Source: Apiosordaria backusii
Taxonomy: Eukaryota; Ascomycota; Sordariomycetes; Sordariales; Lasiosphaeriaceae
Direction of reading: 5' to 3'
Assembly: GCA_030549205.1 (NCBI GenBank)
Contig: JAUKTV010000030.1
Coordinates: 1-64,000 of the forward strand
Length of the DNA stretch: 64,000 nt
Shown here: positions 14,279 to 27,483 of the stretch, piece after piece
Numbering within the stretch: position 1 is the stretch's first letter
Layout of the letters: every line of letters starts with the position of its first letter
Position numbers and translations under genes: made by a program
Notes under the pieces: generated by a model
Databases searched by the model: none
What the model was told of the DNA's origin: nothing
What the model saw: the letters and a program-made list of their open reading frames with translations, nothing else

Positions 14279-17200
14279 TCCCTTCTTTACTTATAGTAAA
14301 TAGTAGGCCTAGATTTAAATCTAAAGCCTATTATAGTAAGCTAAAACTAATAAACTAACTAGTTAATTAAAAAACTAAAATATAAAGTATATAAAGTGTT
14401 AAAGCCTATATATTTAAATATTAAATAATTACTTTTATAAGCTAAATTATAAAGGAAAATTAAATATAGAAAAGGTAGTCTTCTAATTTATTCCTTTATT
14501 AACTTTTCCTCTATAGGCCTATTTCTTAAGCCTAAAAGACCTATAAAGGTCTTAAATTTTTAATTAATTAGTGGTTTAATTAGCCTATTAACCGATATTT
14601 ATTTAATATTTAAGTAATTGATAGTAATCTATAATGCCCTAACTTACTTTTTAACCTAATAGTATTTTAATAATATATATTTAATACAATTGTAAAGGGC
14701 TAGATTATAGGCAGTAGTTATAAAGCTAATATTATTACTATATAGAAGAGTAAAGTTTATTAAAGTATATCCTAGCTTTTTATAAACCTTTCTAATCTAT
14801 AAAGCCTTATAAATAGCTTTAATAAGTATATCGGTTTTAGCCTTTAAAGTAAAGAGGCTTATAGTACTAGCCTTCTTTAATTTCTTGCTTATAAGGCCTT
14901 TAGCTATTTTAAATATAAAGCTATAGGTAGATTTTAAGTCCTTTAAGTCTTTTATAAAGTCTAAATCTATAAAGCCTATAGGTACTATAGTGCCTTTTTT
15001 TTCAATAGGTCTAATAATATAGTTATAGGCAATTATTAAATTTTCTATACTATTTAAATACTTTAAAAGGTTTTTAACAGCATTTAGGCTTACTATAGTA
15101 GGCTATTATATACTTCTTAAAAGCCATTATATTATAAAAGCAATATTAGGCTTTATTTAGGTTATTAAATATATTATAGTACCTATTATATATTAAAATA
15201 ATATATAATCTAATTTACTTATAAGGCTTCCTTTTAATTTAGGGTTTTTATATTAAACTACTATTCTAAGCTATAAAGGAATTAATATTTTACGGCTATT
15301 TTCGAAACTAAAGGTCTTAATCGCTTCCTATATATATTAGGCTTAACTAAGCTATAGAAGAAAACAACATCTATCCTTTATTATTTAAACCTTTAAAAAA
15401 AAGGAAGCCAGCCTTCTATTTTCTATTAAATAGACCTTATTTAAACTTTTCTTAAGCTATTAAATATAGGCTTTATTAAAACTTATAATTAAATAATTAT
15501 TAATATAGGTTACTATAAAAATCTTAGCTTTAGGATTATAAAAGATAGTAAAGTTAGAAATTAACGTTATAAAACCCTCTTCTTTTAATAGTTTAGTAAG
15601 TTTAGTTTACTAAAGTTTAAGGCTTTACTTTAAGCTATATAAGGCTTTAAAAAGGCAAATTATTTAGCTAGTTTTAAGCTTAAAGTTTTACCTATATAGT
15701 TTGGCTTTAATAGCCAAGTCTACTAATTAGTAAAACTTATAGAAGCTTTTAAATATAGCTATATAATTCTTCTCTTTTAAATAGCTATTAAAAAATACCT
15801 TTATAAAATCGATCTACTCTATTTCCTAATTTAATAAAGCTACTATAGTTAATAGTATATATTAGGTAAATAGTATAGTAATAAAGGTAAAGGTCTTTAT
15901 AAAATTTAGGCCTTTTTTTTATAAGAATCCTTTAATAATTAGCCTAACCTTAAACTTTAAAAGCTTATTTTCTTTATTAGTCTTTTTATATAGTATTAAT
16001 TTACTAGTTAATAATATATAGTCTTTAAAGAGAATACTTTAAGGAAGGAATTTAAAGGTTCTTTAATTAACTATTTACTTAAATTTACTATATATAGCCT
16101 TTAGCCAGTAGGATTTTTCAAAGTTCTTTAGTACTTATTTTAATATTTAAGGTAATAAACTAGTACTAGAAGGACCTTTAAATACCCTATAGTAATAGGC
16201 TTTAGTCCTAATTAATATTAATTTAATAAATTGGTTAGTACCTATTTTAATATCTTTACTTACATTTAAATATAGTTTTTTTACTTCTATTAGTAAATAG
16301 TCTTTAATAGGAGGTTTTAAGCTAACCTTAAAGCTTATAATAGGCCTATTAAAAGGCTTTAAGCTACTATTAATTATAGCCTTTTAAATAATAAGCTTAC
16401 TAATTAGCTTACTACTAGAGAATTTTTCAGTATTAGCCTATTAGCTAATTTACAAATTTAATTAACTGACTAAGTTATATTTAAGATATAGATTACTATC
16501 TTTATCTACTAATTATAATAGCTTTACTTTCCTTTAGCTTAAATCTTCTTTTAAAATAGCAGTAATACTTCAAATTACAGTAGGCTTATTTACTATATTA
16601 ATAAAGGAAGATTTTACTACTACCTTTTTAACCGGTATTTATATTTAGGAGGTCTTACTTTTAAAGATAGTTAGTAGCTTATTAGGCTCTATATAGGCCT
16701 ATAGTTTTAAAGCTTTAAACCTTTTTTTAATTGGAATAAAGAGCTCTATAAAGAAGCCTATAGCTTTAAACTAGCTTAAGTTTAGTTTATAGGAAAAAGA
16801 AGGCTTTAATTTATTATAAAGCATTTGGTAAGAAGTTAGGTCTTTATTACTAACTGCTATATAGTTAACTAATTTAAGTACTATAGGTATTATATAGTAC
16901 TATAAGTATTAAAAGAGCTATAATAATACTATTATAGCCTATAACCAGTTTAAAAATACTTTAATAGAGCGTTTAATTAGGCCATTTTGCTTATAAATAT
17001 AGAACTTAAAAGTAGAAAATTCAATACCTTTAATAGAAAACTAGGCCTTTAATTTATAGTTGATTTCCTTTTTACTATTATAGTAGAAATAAATAAGGTA
17101 CTTATTATAGTAGTTTTTTAAGCTTTTAAAAAAGCCTTTAATAACGTTTAGTATAGTTAGTCTTTTAGCGTTTAATAAGGAAAAGACCTACTTAAATTAG

Positions 17201-20200
17201 AATTTTTTGTCTATTAAAATTAATACTATAGAAAGCCTATTATAAAGTATAGGTTTGATTTTAAAAGTATCGCCTTTAATAGAATCTAAGGCCTTAAAAA
17301 GGTCCGGAATAGTAGAAAATTAAAGCCTTTTTATTGCCTTAGCTTTATTATAAGCTAAGTATTAAAAACCTACTTTTTTTATTTAATTTAAGGTTGGAAG
17401 CCTAGTAGTAATTTTACTAGTCTTTTTTAGCAGTATTAAGCCTATATAACTTAGTCTAATATACTATTTTAATATTACTTAAAGTAATTTACTATAGTAA
17501 TTTATAGCAGTATTGGAGATATTTTTAGTAGCCTTTCTAAGTATATAGCCTTTCTAAGCCTTTTTTTAATTAAGTAGGTTAGGGTTATTTAAACTATTAG
17601 GGCCTTCTATAGGCTAATAGAGCTCTTTAGTAGGTCTGTCTTAATTAGATCCTTTAAAGTTAAGGTTACCTAAGCTATTAGGGCCTTCTGTAAGCTAACG
17701 GAGCTCTATTCTTCTAAGTATATTCTGGCTATAGCTTTCTTTATAGTTAAACTCGGATCTTTTAAGCCTATAAAGCTTTACCTTTCGGACGTCCGAATTA
17801 AAGTTAATAGCGCTATTGCTATTTAGCTTTATAGGCCTATTACTAAGCTTTTAAAGGTCTAAATCGACCTTCAGATAGCTATCCTTTTAAGATAACGGCC
17901 TATTAAAAAGCTTAACTATTAATTTTCGCTTCCAACTAATAACGTTAAAACTTATATTATAGTAAATAATAGGCTTTTCTACCTTCTATAATTTTGAAAA
18001 GAAGCCTAAAGCTTTAAAATTAAATACTACTATTGGGGCTTTATTAAACTTATATAATACTTTCTTTTTAATTTAACCGCTAACCTTATAGTATAGTATA
18101 CTATTAAAAAGGTTAATATTAAACTGAAGAATATATAGAGTATTTTTAAACTTAAGTTTAGTATATTTAGAAGGTTCTTTCTATAAAAGTACTGTAAAAA
18201 CAGTGGTTCTAAAGCCTTTAAATATTAGAGGACCTTCTTTTATATAAATTGTCCTTAGTAAGCTATTACTAAGCTTGTAATTAATAAACTATTTTCGACT
18301 GTTAATAATATAGTTAGTAGATTTAGTATTGTATAGAAGGGCATCCTTTAAAGAGAATGCTATTAAGGCCTTACCTTTAGTACTTTTAATATCTTTAGTA
18401 GGCTTTATAAATACTATGTAGGTGCCTTTATTACTATTATTATTATTAAAGTCTTTAAAGACCTTTAAAGTTAGATTATAAAAGCTTGCTATATAGGCAA
18501 ATAAATCTTTAACCTTAAGCTTTTTTTTAAGGCCTTTAAACCTTTTAAAGCCTTTTTTCTTTTTCTTTTAGGAAAAGCTATTAAGGCTATTAAGGCTACT
18601 ATTACTATTACTTTTAAGCTTCTTACTTATAAAGACCTTCTTTTTAGTACCTTTATAAGGGCCTTCTTTACTTTTATAAGCTATACCTTTAGCAGCTATA
18701 GAGGCTAGAATATACTGTTCTTTTAGTAGGTTTGCTATTAGGAAGCTTAGGTTAATAGTATCTATATTTTAGCTTAGCGCTTTAGCAGTCTATATAATAC
18801 TTTATTGCCTTTTAGCCTACTATAGGAAGCTTTTTTTTATAGCCTATAGGTATTAATTTACTTAATCTATAGTCTAAAGGTTAATACTGGCTAGTATAAG
18901 TTAGCTAACTGTATTAAAGAACTTAATATTAAAGTCTACTAAAGAACCTATAAATTAGTAGAAATTTAAGGAATGGTATTCTTTATAGAGGTTTCTTTAC
19001 TGTAATTTAATACTATAGAAATACCTTTAAATAAGCAGTTTATAAGCTTTAATAGGGTTTATTTACTATAAAATAGAAGCCTAAAGGCTTAAGGCTATAT
19101 TATTTTAAAGTAATATTAATAGGAAGGCCTATTTAGTATTACTTTAGTAGGCTATTATAGTAGGGTCCTTTATAAAAGTAGCTATATCGATAGTATACAG
19201 TATAATATTTAGGCCCTATTTCTATAGATCGAAATTTTCAAGGCCTGTAAGCCTTTAATTAATAGGGAATTTATAGACCTTTTTAATTATTTTAATAGCT
19301 ATAGTAATATAAAGGACCTTAGTAAAACTATTATTAGCCTTAAGCCTTAGCTAATAGGCTGTTATAGCTTTTTAATATATAGTTTTAGCTACTATTGGAG
19401 GTACGGTTATAGTAGCCTTAGGCCGGTTTAAAGCATTGTAAACTACTATTAAAAGCTTAATTTACTCTACTACTTTAATTATAGCACCTTATAACTATTA
19501 AATCTAAGCTTTTTACTTCCTTAGTTAAATAGTAAAGGCCTATATACAGTAAGAATTTACTAATTCTTTTTTTCCAGAAGACCTTTACCTAGGCTTAGTA
19601 TTTTGTATTAAATCTATAGAAGGCTTAGTATACTTATCACTAAAGCATTTTATAGGGCTTTAAGACCCTAGTTTAATATTGTTTTTAACTAAGGCTTTAA
19701 TTATAGTTTGCTTTATATAGTAAAAGGGCTAAGTCTATAATACCTAAAAGCTTTAAAAAATAGGCTCTATTTTATATAGTAAATTACTATAACTATTAAT
19801 AACAGTAATAGCTAAAAAGATCGCTCTACCTTCTTACTTTTTTACCTACCTTTAGGATTTACAGAACTACCTATCTAGCTACAGTTAAGATAGGAGGCTA
19901 TTTTTAGCTTTTATAAACTTATAGCTTATAGACCTTTAATACCCTATTAGGTCTAATTTTTATATACCTTATAGTATAATAAATTTAATAGTAGGCGCAA
20001 ATTTAAACCTTATAGGCCCCCGGAAAACCTAATAAGGTAAGGTAAGCTTAGTATTTACTTTAAAACCCTACCTCGATAGGTAGACTTTAAAATTAGTAAT
20101 TTTATAGCCTACTTATAGTGCAATCTACAGTAGCTTAAGCTATTATTTATAAAGAGCTTTAAGCTTAAGCTTATAAGCCTATAACCTAACTAAGTATTTT

Positions 20201-20214
20201 CTAGGCTTATAACC

Positions 20215-21048
20215 TATTAAAATAAGTATAGCTAATTACAGGCCTAAAGGCCCTGTAATTAGTACTTACATACTAGCTTATAGTATAGTAAAAGTCTTAT
20301 ATATAATACTTATAGCTTAATGTTAAGGTACTAGAATATAGTACCTTATAAGTATTGCAAAATAGAAATATAGTAGGTAAATAATTGTATTATAGTACTA
20401 GCCTTCTATAAATCTACTATAATAATCTCTATAGTAGGGTTTGTACTCGACCTCTACTATATACCTACCGACTAACGTACGGTACCTTACATACCCTAGT
20501 AGGCAGATAGGCCAAAGTATAGCTTAGTTAACCCTAAGGTTTGTTAAGCCCTATAAACTACTTACTAAGCCCTCTATAGCTTCTGACCTATAGAACCTAC
20601 AGGCCTATAATTTAATATAGTAATAATATACCTACTTAACTATAGGCCTACCAATTCTTAACCAATTTAGCTAGCCCAGTGGTTAACTACAGGTTTTATA
20701 GGCAGCTAAGTTAATATAGTTTATAGCTCTTTAAAAATCGACTTACAGCTATATAAAAGGGCTGTAAAACTAAGCAGCCCTAACCTAAAGTGCGGGTCAG
20801 CGTAGGGTTAGGGTTAGGCTACTTATACTGCCTACAGTAGTGGGCCTTAGTAGCCTGAATATAAAATTACAGGCGGTTTAGCCTACTGGTTAGCGGGATG
20901 TAGGCCTTTAAATAGCCCTGCAGTGAAGTAAGGTGCCGGGCAAGTGCTGGGTAGCTGACGGGTAGGCTTTCCAACTTAAGCTTCCACCATGTAGTATAAT
21001 AGCAGCCACCCACTGTAAACTTAGGCCTTACAGGGACCTAGTTTAACA
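20215..21048 (-). repeat. 5' LTR of copia copy C (834 bp), outer third nearly un-RIPed
   Basis: Starts TATTAAAATAAG and ends CCTAGTTTAACA, retaining the canonical CA end that is TA in most other copies. From about 20,770 onward it is GC-balanced, unlike its partner LTR. Contains the telomere-like string TAGGGTTAGGGTTAGG at 20,803-20,818. Confidence 0.93.
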
Positions 21049-21053
21049 AAAAT

Positions 21054-21826
21054 GGCTATTTCCACCACAACTATATATAAAAGTAGTTAAAAATGGGTGC
21101 AATTAACGTCCCAGTATTATATATACTATTAGTATATATAGGCTCCATTACCAGGCCAGTATAAAGGCCTGTATATTGAATTGGTGGTTGAAGTGGTGCA
21201 GTAGTTGATGAATGTGTTGTTCAAGTTGGATCAATTTTCTTGGCAAAAAACGCTTGTGCCACACGTCGTTTCGTATGCAACGCACAGCAGACGGGGTGAT
21301 GAAACGCCAGATCCGTCGGCCACACCTGTGCCGCCTCCAGGCATATTCTACAATATCCACCGCAATATCCATGAACCGCCCAGAATATTGTTCTCCTGGC
21401 AAAGGATATCACGAAACCATTGGGCCGATACGATCTCTCTTTCGCCCCTTTACCACATCTCCGTTGCCGATCTGACGACCCAGAAGAGAATAGAAGTTGC
21501 CTCAGGTCGTTGTTACTTGGATATCCTCGGGTCGATGTCCTGCACAAGTAGGCGGACGGGGTGTCATTATCTGCCGTGTCGGGGTCCTGCCCACTTAGAG
21601 ACCCTGGCTAATATGCATCCGTGCCAACTCATCACGCGAGAAGGTAGTACGGACGCAGTCGGACTCTTGCGCGCAATTGCCTTGTACTCTGCACCCTAAG
21701 CGTGTGCGGGGTTTGGTTTGAGACTCATTCATAGCCAGAATTCTGGGTCATGTCTAGTACATCGCTGACTGTCACGATGTCAATGTGCGCCCTTGTCCCG
21801 AACACATTGCCTTACCCCTAGACAAC
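21054..21826. other. Transition from transposon block to gene island; no gene recognised
   Basis: Base composition switches abruptly to balanced at the end of copy C. Several short frames overlap on both strands at 21,150-21,700, but none has recognisable domains, splice signals or consistent frame. The last few hundred bases are probably the promoter and 5' leader of the downstream kinase-like gene. Confidence 0.5.
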
Positions 21827-24124
21827 ATGGCCCCAGGCGCGACAGCAAAATATTCCGCCAGCGTTGTCGATCAAACTCATGTTGCCATTGTCAAATCGTC
21901 TGAAGATGATAGGTTCCTGGTCACAACGGTCAGGGAGGATGAAGAGGACATTGTGATGAATGAGGAATCGGTTGGGCTCGGTTTGTACTATGCTGGTCGG
22001 TACACATGAAAACTGATATTTCAAGTTTCATATGAAGGAAATTCCCGGGAGTTAGAAAATACGCCATCATCGAATCATCAAGAGTCGCTTGCAGATCGCA
22101 ATCCATCTCATCAATCGTCACCAACGTTTGGATATCCGTTGGAGCGTTCATGGTCGTCCCTTAGCTACCCATCCCCGTTGATTAACCGAGTTTGGAGTGC
22201 TGTTGTGCGGCTTGATTACACCCAAGGCCAGTTCCTACCCATCGGCCAGCTTTTGTCACTATTTTCCAGGGAGGCAGTGGAGGAGGAGCTTACTATCTAC
22301 CGTGAGTCTGGGGCCCGTTTCGAGGCCAGGTTGGCCAATGTGACACGAAATGGCCGATGTAAAAGCATGTTGGAGACTGTAATCCTCGCAAAGAGAATCT
22401 GCCGGGCAAGTCAGCGGGAGACAGCACACGAAAATGAGATGTTATACAGAGCTATCGAGACGGAGCCAAGCAACGAGTCCGTAGCCCCGGACGTTCACTT
22501 CCACACTATGAGAGGGTACAGAAAGATATTTGCTGTTCTTGTCCTGATCCAGCTCCCAGGAAGAATCCAGCGGTTCGTCAATGAAGGGGTTTCCGACGCA
22601 GACCTTCCGTTTGTTAAGGTCAAAACCAACGAACTTGGTCTCAGGCGGACATGGTCGTTCAAGTTGCGTCGGAAGAACAGCCGCGGTACTACCTTGAGAT
22701 GCTTCCAGAGATGGACGATAAGAGAATTGGAAATGTTCGAATCTCGGCAGTGGCTCTTTTTGGCACCTTACTTTTCCCGCGACCCTACAGAACCACGAAA
22801 GGTGCTTCAATACATACTCCCAGAGTCGGCCGTCTTACCATTTACAAGTCACAGTCGAGTAAGCGGTACAAGAACTCATTGCAGCCAACTATTCAAAGTC
22901 GGGATTCATCCAGATCATCACAGCCTTAAATACGATGGCGACTTGGAAACAGATTGCTCTCATTTCTTTGCGATCAAGGAGCTCTCACCAAATGCACATG
23001 CTAATGCTCAGGATGAGCTGCTCGCACTGCGGCTCGTGAACAAAACAGCACATCCGCATTTGATCACGCTCTTGGCAAGCTACCAGCAACATGAAAACCT
23101 CTATCTGATATTCCCATGGGCCCAATGCGATCTCGACTCATTTTGGAAACAGAACGACCCCCAAAACGATCCCATGATGCGGTACTGGGCCATGAGACAA
23201 TTGGAAGGCCTCGCCTCAGGATTGGCCGCGATCCACTCCTTTCGAGTAAGTTCCGAAGACTCAATATTCAGCGGTAGCCCCATCATTGGCTTTCGGGACA
23301 ACAACTCTCCCCCAGCCGTCAACGACCAACCAGAGATCGAAGTTGAACTCTTCTGTCGTCACGGAGACATCAAACCCCAGAATATCCTTTGGTTCCCCGA
23401 CACAAATCACAAAGGAGGTATCCTCAAGCTAGCAGACTTCGGAACCGCCGAAGTCAAAGCCGAAGAAGCTGCCTCCAGGCAGTCATACGCCTGGTCGCAA
23501 ACATATCGCCCGCCAGAGTCATGCGACTACTACGATTACTCCCTTCCCAGGCAAGCCTTGGTCGCCACCTCGTATGATATATGGGGTCTGGGGTGCGTTT
23601 TTCTCGAGTTCATCGTCTGGCTGTTTGGTGGGCCTGATGCGCTGGTGCACTTTACCACGGAGAGGTATCTGGAGGATCAGTCGATGGATGCTCATTTCCA
23701 GGTTGGCACCGCCTTCTTTGTGCTGCGCCCGGACGGTATCACGGGGAAACCGCTGGCTTATGTCAAAAAGTCGGTTGATCAGGTATGTTGGACAGCTAAC
23801 GATCTTTACATGGGAGGCAAGCACAGGATAGGACTGACATTCATTCATTCTACTTAGATGTTCAGCGTCTTGCGGTTACACCCAGAGTCCACTGAATTCT
23901 TCCCTAAACTTCTTGACTTAATTCAGGATCATATGGTAGTTGTTGAAGAACCAGGTTTCTCGTCCAGGATGAAAGCCTTCGAAATTGCGGAAGCACTGAA
24001 AGACTGTCACTCTGCAACGGCCATTATGGACCAGCTGGAAGCCATGGGACTTTCGAGCAAACCTTCGCTTGAACAGGATACGGGCCTCGAGTCCATGATG
24101 GAGGGCCTGGATTGGGATTCCTGA
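21827..24124 (+). CDS. Serine/threonine protein-kinase-like protein, 3 exons, about 715 aa
   Basis: Exons inferred at 21,827-21,980, 22,056-23,782 and 23,858-24,124. Intron 1 (75 nt, GTTTGT...TTAG) is less certain; intron 2 (75 nt, GTATGT, CTGAC branch, TTAG) is clear; the sum is divisible by three. Kinase signatures sit in the C-terminal half: FFAIKEL with Lys about 359, HGDIKPQN with Asp about 489 (HGD replaces HRD), LADFGTA with Asp about 512, and YRPPE in place of APE. All catalytic residues seem present, so activity is possible. The first about 300 residues match nothing I recognise. The start is the first ATG in frame (CAACATGG). It converges with the phosphatase gene. No transmembrane segment seen. 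Substrate unknown; the gene resembles the many expanded orphan fungal kinases rather than a conserved signalling kinase. Confidence 0.8.
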
Positions 24125-24367
24125 AGTATACAAAACAGCCATCGGGGTATCATTCGGAGGCTTTTCATCTTATCACTGATTGCGTCACCTGTCTGGTATT
24201 TTATCTGAGGCGTTGTCAAAGGGCAAAGCAGATGGATCCGCAAGGGAACAAAGAACCCGATTATAGTAGGCATTTGTGACCCAGATCAGACTGGAGATAG
24301 TATTAGAAGCCAGGTGCTTTTCAAACCCAGCTCGAGTGGCAGGTATGTTGCAAGCCTCCCTTCAACC

Positions 24368-26630
24368 TCAGCGAGAGATAAACATCTCATCAAATCCCAC
24401 AACCTCCCACTTCTTCGTCTCGGTGTTCAAAGTCAAGTTGGTCCCTGTCGTCGTCCCTCCCTTGGCAAAGCCAGCCTCTACTTTTCCACCAGCAATCGGA
24501 CGAGAAAGCTTGTTCTCTCCAGCCAGAACAGTGAGATTGGCTAAAGGCAATTCCCAGGCATTTCTTGTGGCAACAGTGGGAGATCCTGGTTATTATCAGT
24601 ATGACAATCTCACTTAAACATAGAGGCAAGTGACACATACCAAAGAAACCAGCGGTCACTTTGTTCTTTTGAACAGACAGAACGAAGTAGCCTCTGTAAT
24701 ATCCTTCGTGCCATTGAAGCACGTCTGTATCTCTCACGCGATCTCGAGCGTAGGTGTTGGCGGCGCTGATGGGGCCGGCTCGACCGCTGGAGCTGACTGC
24801 TGTGCCGGCGAACTCGACACCGAGAGAGCCTGATCCGGTGGTGGGGTTGTATTCTGACTGGCCGAGCCATGTCACATCTGAGACCTGTTTGAGGAGTCAG
24901 TACAGAAGTTAGGCGTGGCCGATGACGGACTTACCCAGTTGCGGTGGCTGTCACCCGCCAGGAAGACGTTGTTGTCAATCTTATTGTCGATGATGTGTTG
25001 CAGAGTCCGGTTGCGATTGGCCGTGTACCCCTAATAAAGTCGAGTGTTAGCAACCGCCTTGTCTTTCTTTAACGATCAATGAAGACCTACGCCCCAGGTA
25101 TCAGTGCCTGCCCCATCAGCCCCCGAAAAGATAACTTGACTGCCAATAATTCTCCACTTGGCGCCCCTGTCCTTGGACTCCTTCAGGGTGCGATAAAACC
25201 AGTTCTCTTGCCTGCCGCCCATAAGAGAACGAGATGCCTCATCCCGGATCAATTCGATGTAAGCGTCATTCCACCCAAGTGAGGTGATGCTGCGGTCGTA
25301 GTTCCTCGTATCAAGAATGATAAGATCTGCGAGGTTACCGAGCTGGAATGACCGCCAAATGCGGAGGTTGTCGTCGAGGTCTACTTGTCTGTCATCAGGT
25401 CAGTCCATGTTGTTTGGAACCAGGGAAGCGTACCGCTCACCTGATAGGCATCCATTCAAAGTACGCCCTCACGGCATTCATCTTTCTTTGGTCGACACTG
25501 ATCATCCGTCCACCTTGCCGGAACGATGCTTCGGTGTTATTGAGAGCGCTGAAGCCATCTCTGTAACCGTTGTTTGCGACCTCGTGATCATCCCATGTTG
25601 CGATCAGAGGATTTTCCGCTGTCAATAACTGGAGATCGGGATCGGTGCGGTACTTTTGCTTTTTGTTAGGCATGCCCGAAGGTCAAATCGACAGAGATTA
25701 TTGCTCACCTGGCCATGTCGAGTTCTGTAATCGCCCAAAGTAAAGGTGACCCTGGGGGGGTTGTGTGCCCTCTCACCATCGCCGGCACTCTCATAGATGT
25801 AATCTCCAAGGTGAATCTAGGAATGTTAACAATTGGGCTTTTGTCTGGGAAAACTGTACACTCACCACATAGTCCAACCCTCCCTTCCTGGCAGCATTGC
25901 CATACGCATTGAAATATCCATTCGCTACACCTAGTGGTTAACCCCTTGCTATCTCTGCTCTGCAAAAGGATAAACGTAACTTACGAAAATTACTGCAACT
26001 AAACACCGCCAACTTGACCTCACTAACATCATCTCCCTTACCCGGGGTCGTCTTCGTCCTCCCAACCTCACTCTTCTTATCCGATCCACAAATCGTGAAC
26101 TGATAGTTATACTCCGTAAACGGACTCAACCCCGTCGCTTCAACCTTGACCGTAAAATCAATATCACTCGTGGTGTACGCCCTCCCATTAGCAACAACAG
26201 TCTCATTCCCTTGACGTTTGCGTTTCTTCAGTGGTGTTGTGCTATTCGACGGTGTGGTGGCGAGCCAAACAGCCCAGTCGACGCAAATGGGATTGGGATC
26301 GGCTTTGATGTACCGTTCAGTTTCGTGGGAGTAAAGCGGGACGTTGCCTTCTACCGTGATATTGCCGAGGTCGGAGGCTAAGGAGGGAGCGACTCGGGTC
26401 CAGAGGATTACGCTTGTTGGATAGGGGTCTCCAGAGGCGATGCCATGCGTGAAGTTGAGATCGTCTGGAGAGTATGGGACTGAGTCTCGCTTGAGAGTGC
26501 GACGTTGAACGATTGGAAGGTCGATTCCGAGATTGGAGTGCCGGGTTGAGGGGCTGTGATAATTGAGGTTGGTTGACAGGTCGACGGCGGTGGAAAGGGC
26601 CACGAGGGCTGAGAGAATGAGGCCCTTCAT
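24368..26630 (-). CDS. PhoD-family alkaline phosphatase/phosphodiesterase, secreted, 8 exons, 628 aa
   Basis: Exons (5'->3'): 26,630-25,985; 25,930-25,866; 25,816-25,709; 25,652-25,441; 25,388-25,091; 25,030-24,935; 24,884-24,641; 24,585-24,368. All seven introns are 49-60 nt with GT-AG ends and preserve frame. The N-terminus MKGLILSALVALSTA is a signal peptide, so the enzyme is likely secreted. A PhoD N-terminal region (FTHGIASGDPYPTSVILWTR) is followed by the metallophosphatase core: HLGDYIYE about 239-246, TWDDHE about 292-297, AGDSHRNW about 468-475, which supply metal ligands in this family. Expected role: release of phosphate from phosphomonoesters or diesters outside the cell. An upstream TTG-initiated extension exists, but the ATG at 26,630 begins the signal peptide. 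Divergent from the P450 gene. One junction (exon 5/6, WG|GY) is one residue longer than typical. Confidence 0.92.
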
Positions 26631-27483
26631 GGCAAGAGGGATGACCAATTGGTCTTTGGTGGCACTGGCATGAGGATGGTAGAAACAAGCCCAGTTTTAC
26701 AAATGAAAACACAGAGCTCTTAAGAGCTTGGGTAAAAGAGCAGAAGTTCTTTGGTACGTCATTGTCCAAATACACGCGCCGTCGGACATCTTGGTTATTG
26801 GTCGGATAATTGTCTGCATGCAACAAATCTCGCAATCTGTTGTGCCTCTATGGTGGGATGATGGTCAAACTCAGGAAGGATCGTCCTCAGAGTTAGAGTT
26901 GTGCTTCCAGAAGCTATCAACACTTTCCACTTGATGCGCGCACGTGGGAGCTGGTACAGAGATTATTGCTTCCCACGACTTGGACTAAAACGTTGCAATT
27001 GTCACCTCTTATGGAGACATGCCAGGGGATCGACGCCACCTTCCATTCCAAGAACCGGGGCGGGTACTGTGGGGGGAGAAGCGGCAGCGGATGCATGGTT
27101 GCGGCCCGGATAAAAGTGGTCCAGGGGCCGTCGGTAAAGTGTTCACCTTCATTCCATCAATTGGTCACCTCGGTGTGACGGCTTCCGCGGATGGAGCGTC
27201 GATCCGCAAGTCAGGATCGTATGCGAAGTAAGCCCTTACCCAAAGATGGGGTTCACAGCGCTGATAATGCTTCTGGTACTGCAGATGGGACATGTCAGCA
27301 TCCCGACATGTTGGGCGGGAATGCATCGGGGACTATGAGCGCTTATCAGTCTGGAATGCTGACAGTCTTTAAGTATCTCTGTTGCTTATTCCCCAGTCCG
27401 ATCTTTTTCGCACTCGTTCAAATCATCAGCGGCCGATACAAATTCATTTCTGACAGTGTAGAAACCGTGCTTGGTGTGGAAAG
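26631..27483. promoter_or_regulatory. Shared divergent promoter region, PhoD phosphatase / P450
   Basis: 853 bp between two genes transcribed away from each other, so both promoters must lie here. No open frame has coding character. I see no unambiguous TATA box or well-defined operator, so only the location is supported. Confidence 0.45.

Larger units (their letters stand above)
13445..21048 (-). mobile_element. Copia copy C: complete but RIP-degraded Ty1/copia retrotransposon
   Basis: 7,604 bp flanked by perfect AAAAT duplications (13,440-13,444 and 21,049-21,053). Both LTRs are 834 bp. Collinear (inverted) with copy D and, apart from the relocated LTR piece, with copy B. Coding sense -. 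PBS remnant AGGCTTATAACC at 20,203-20,214. Internal region saturated with TA and stop codons in all frames. The outer end of the right LTR is much less mutated than the left LTR. Confidence 0.94.

Noticed and set aside
21148..21699. Overlapping frames of 84-164 aa on both strands
   Set aside because: Mutually overlapping, no domain, signal peptide or splice logic; likely chance frames in balanced sequence.
26701..27480. Several 60-98 aa + frames between PhoD and P450 genes
   Set aside because: Overlapping frames in a divergent promoter region; the one ending at 27,487 only overlaps the P450 start out of frame.
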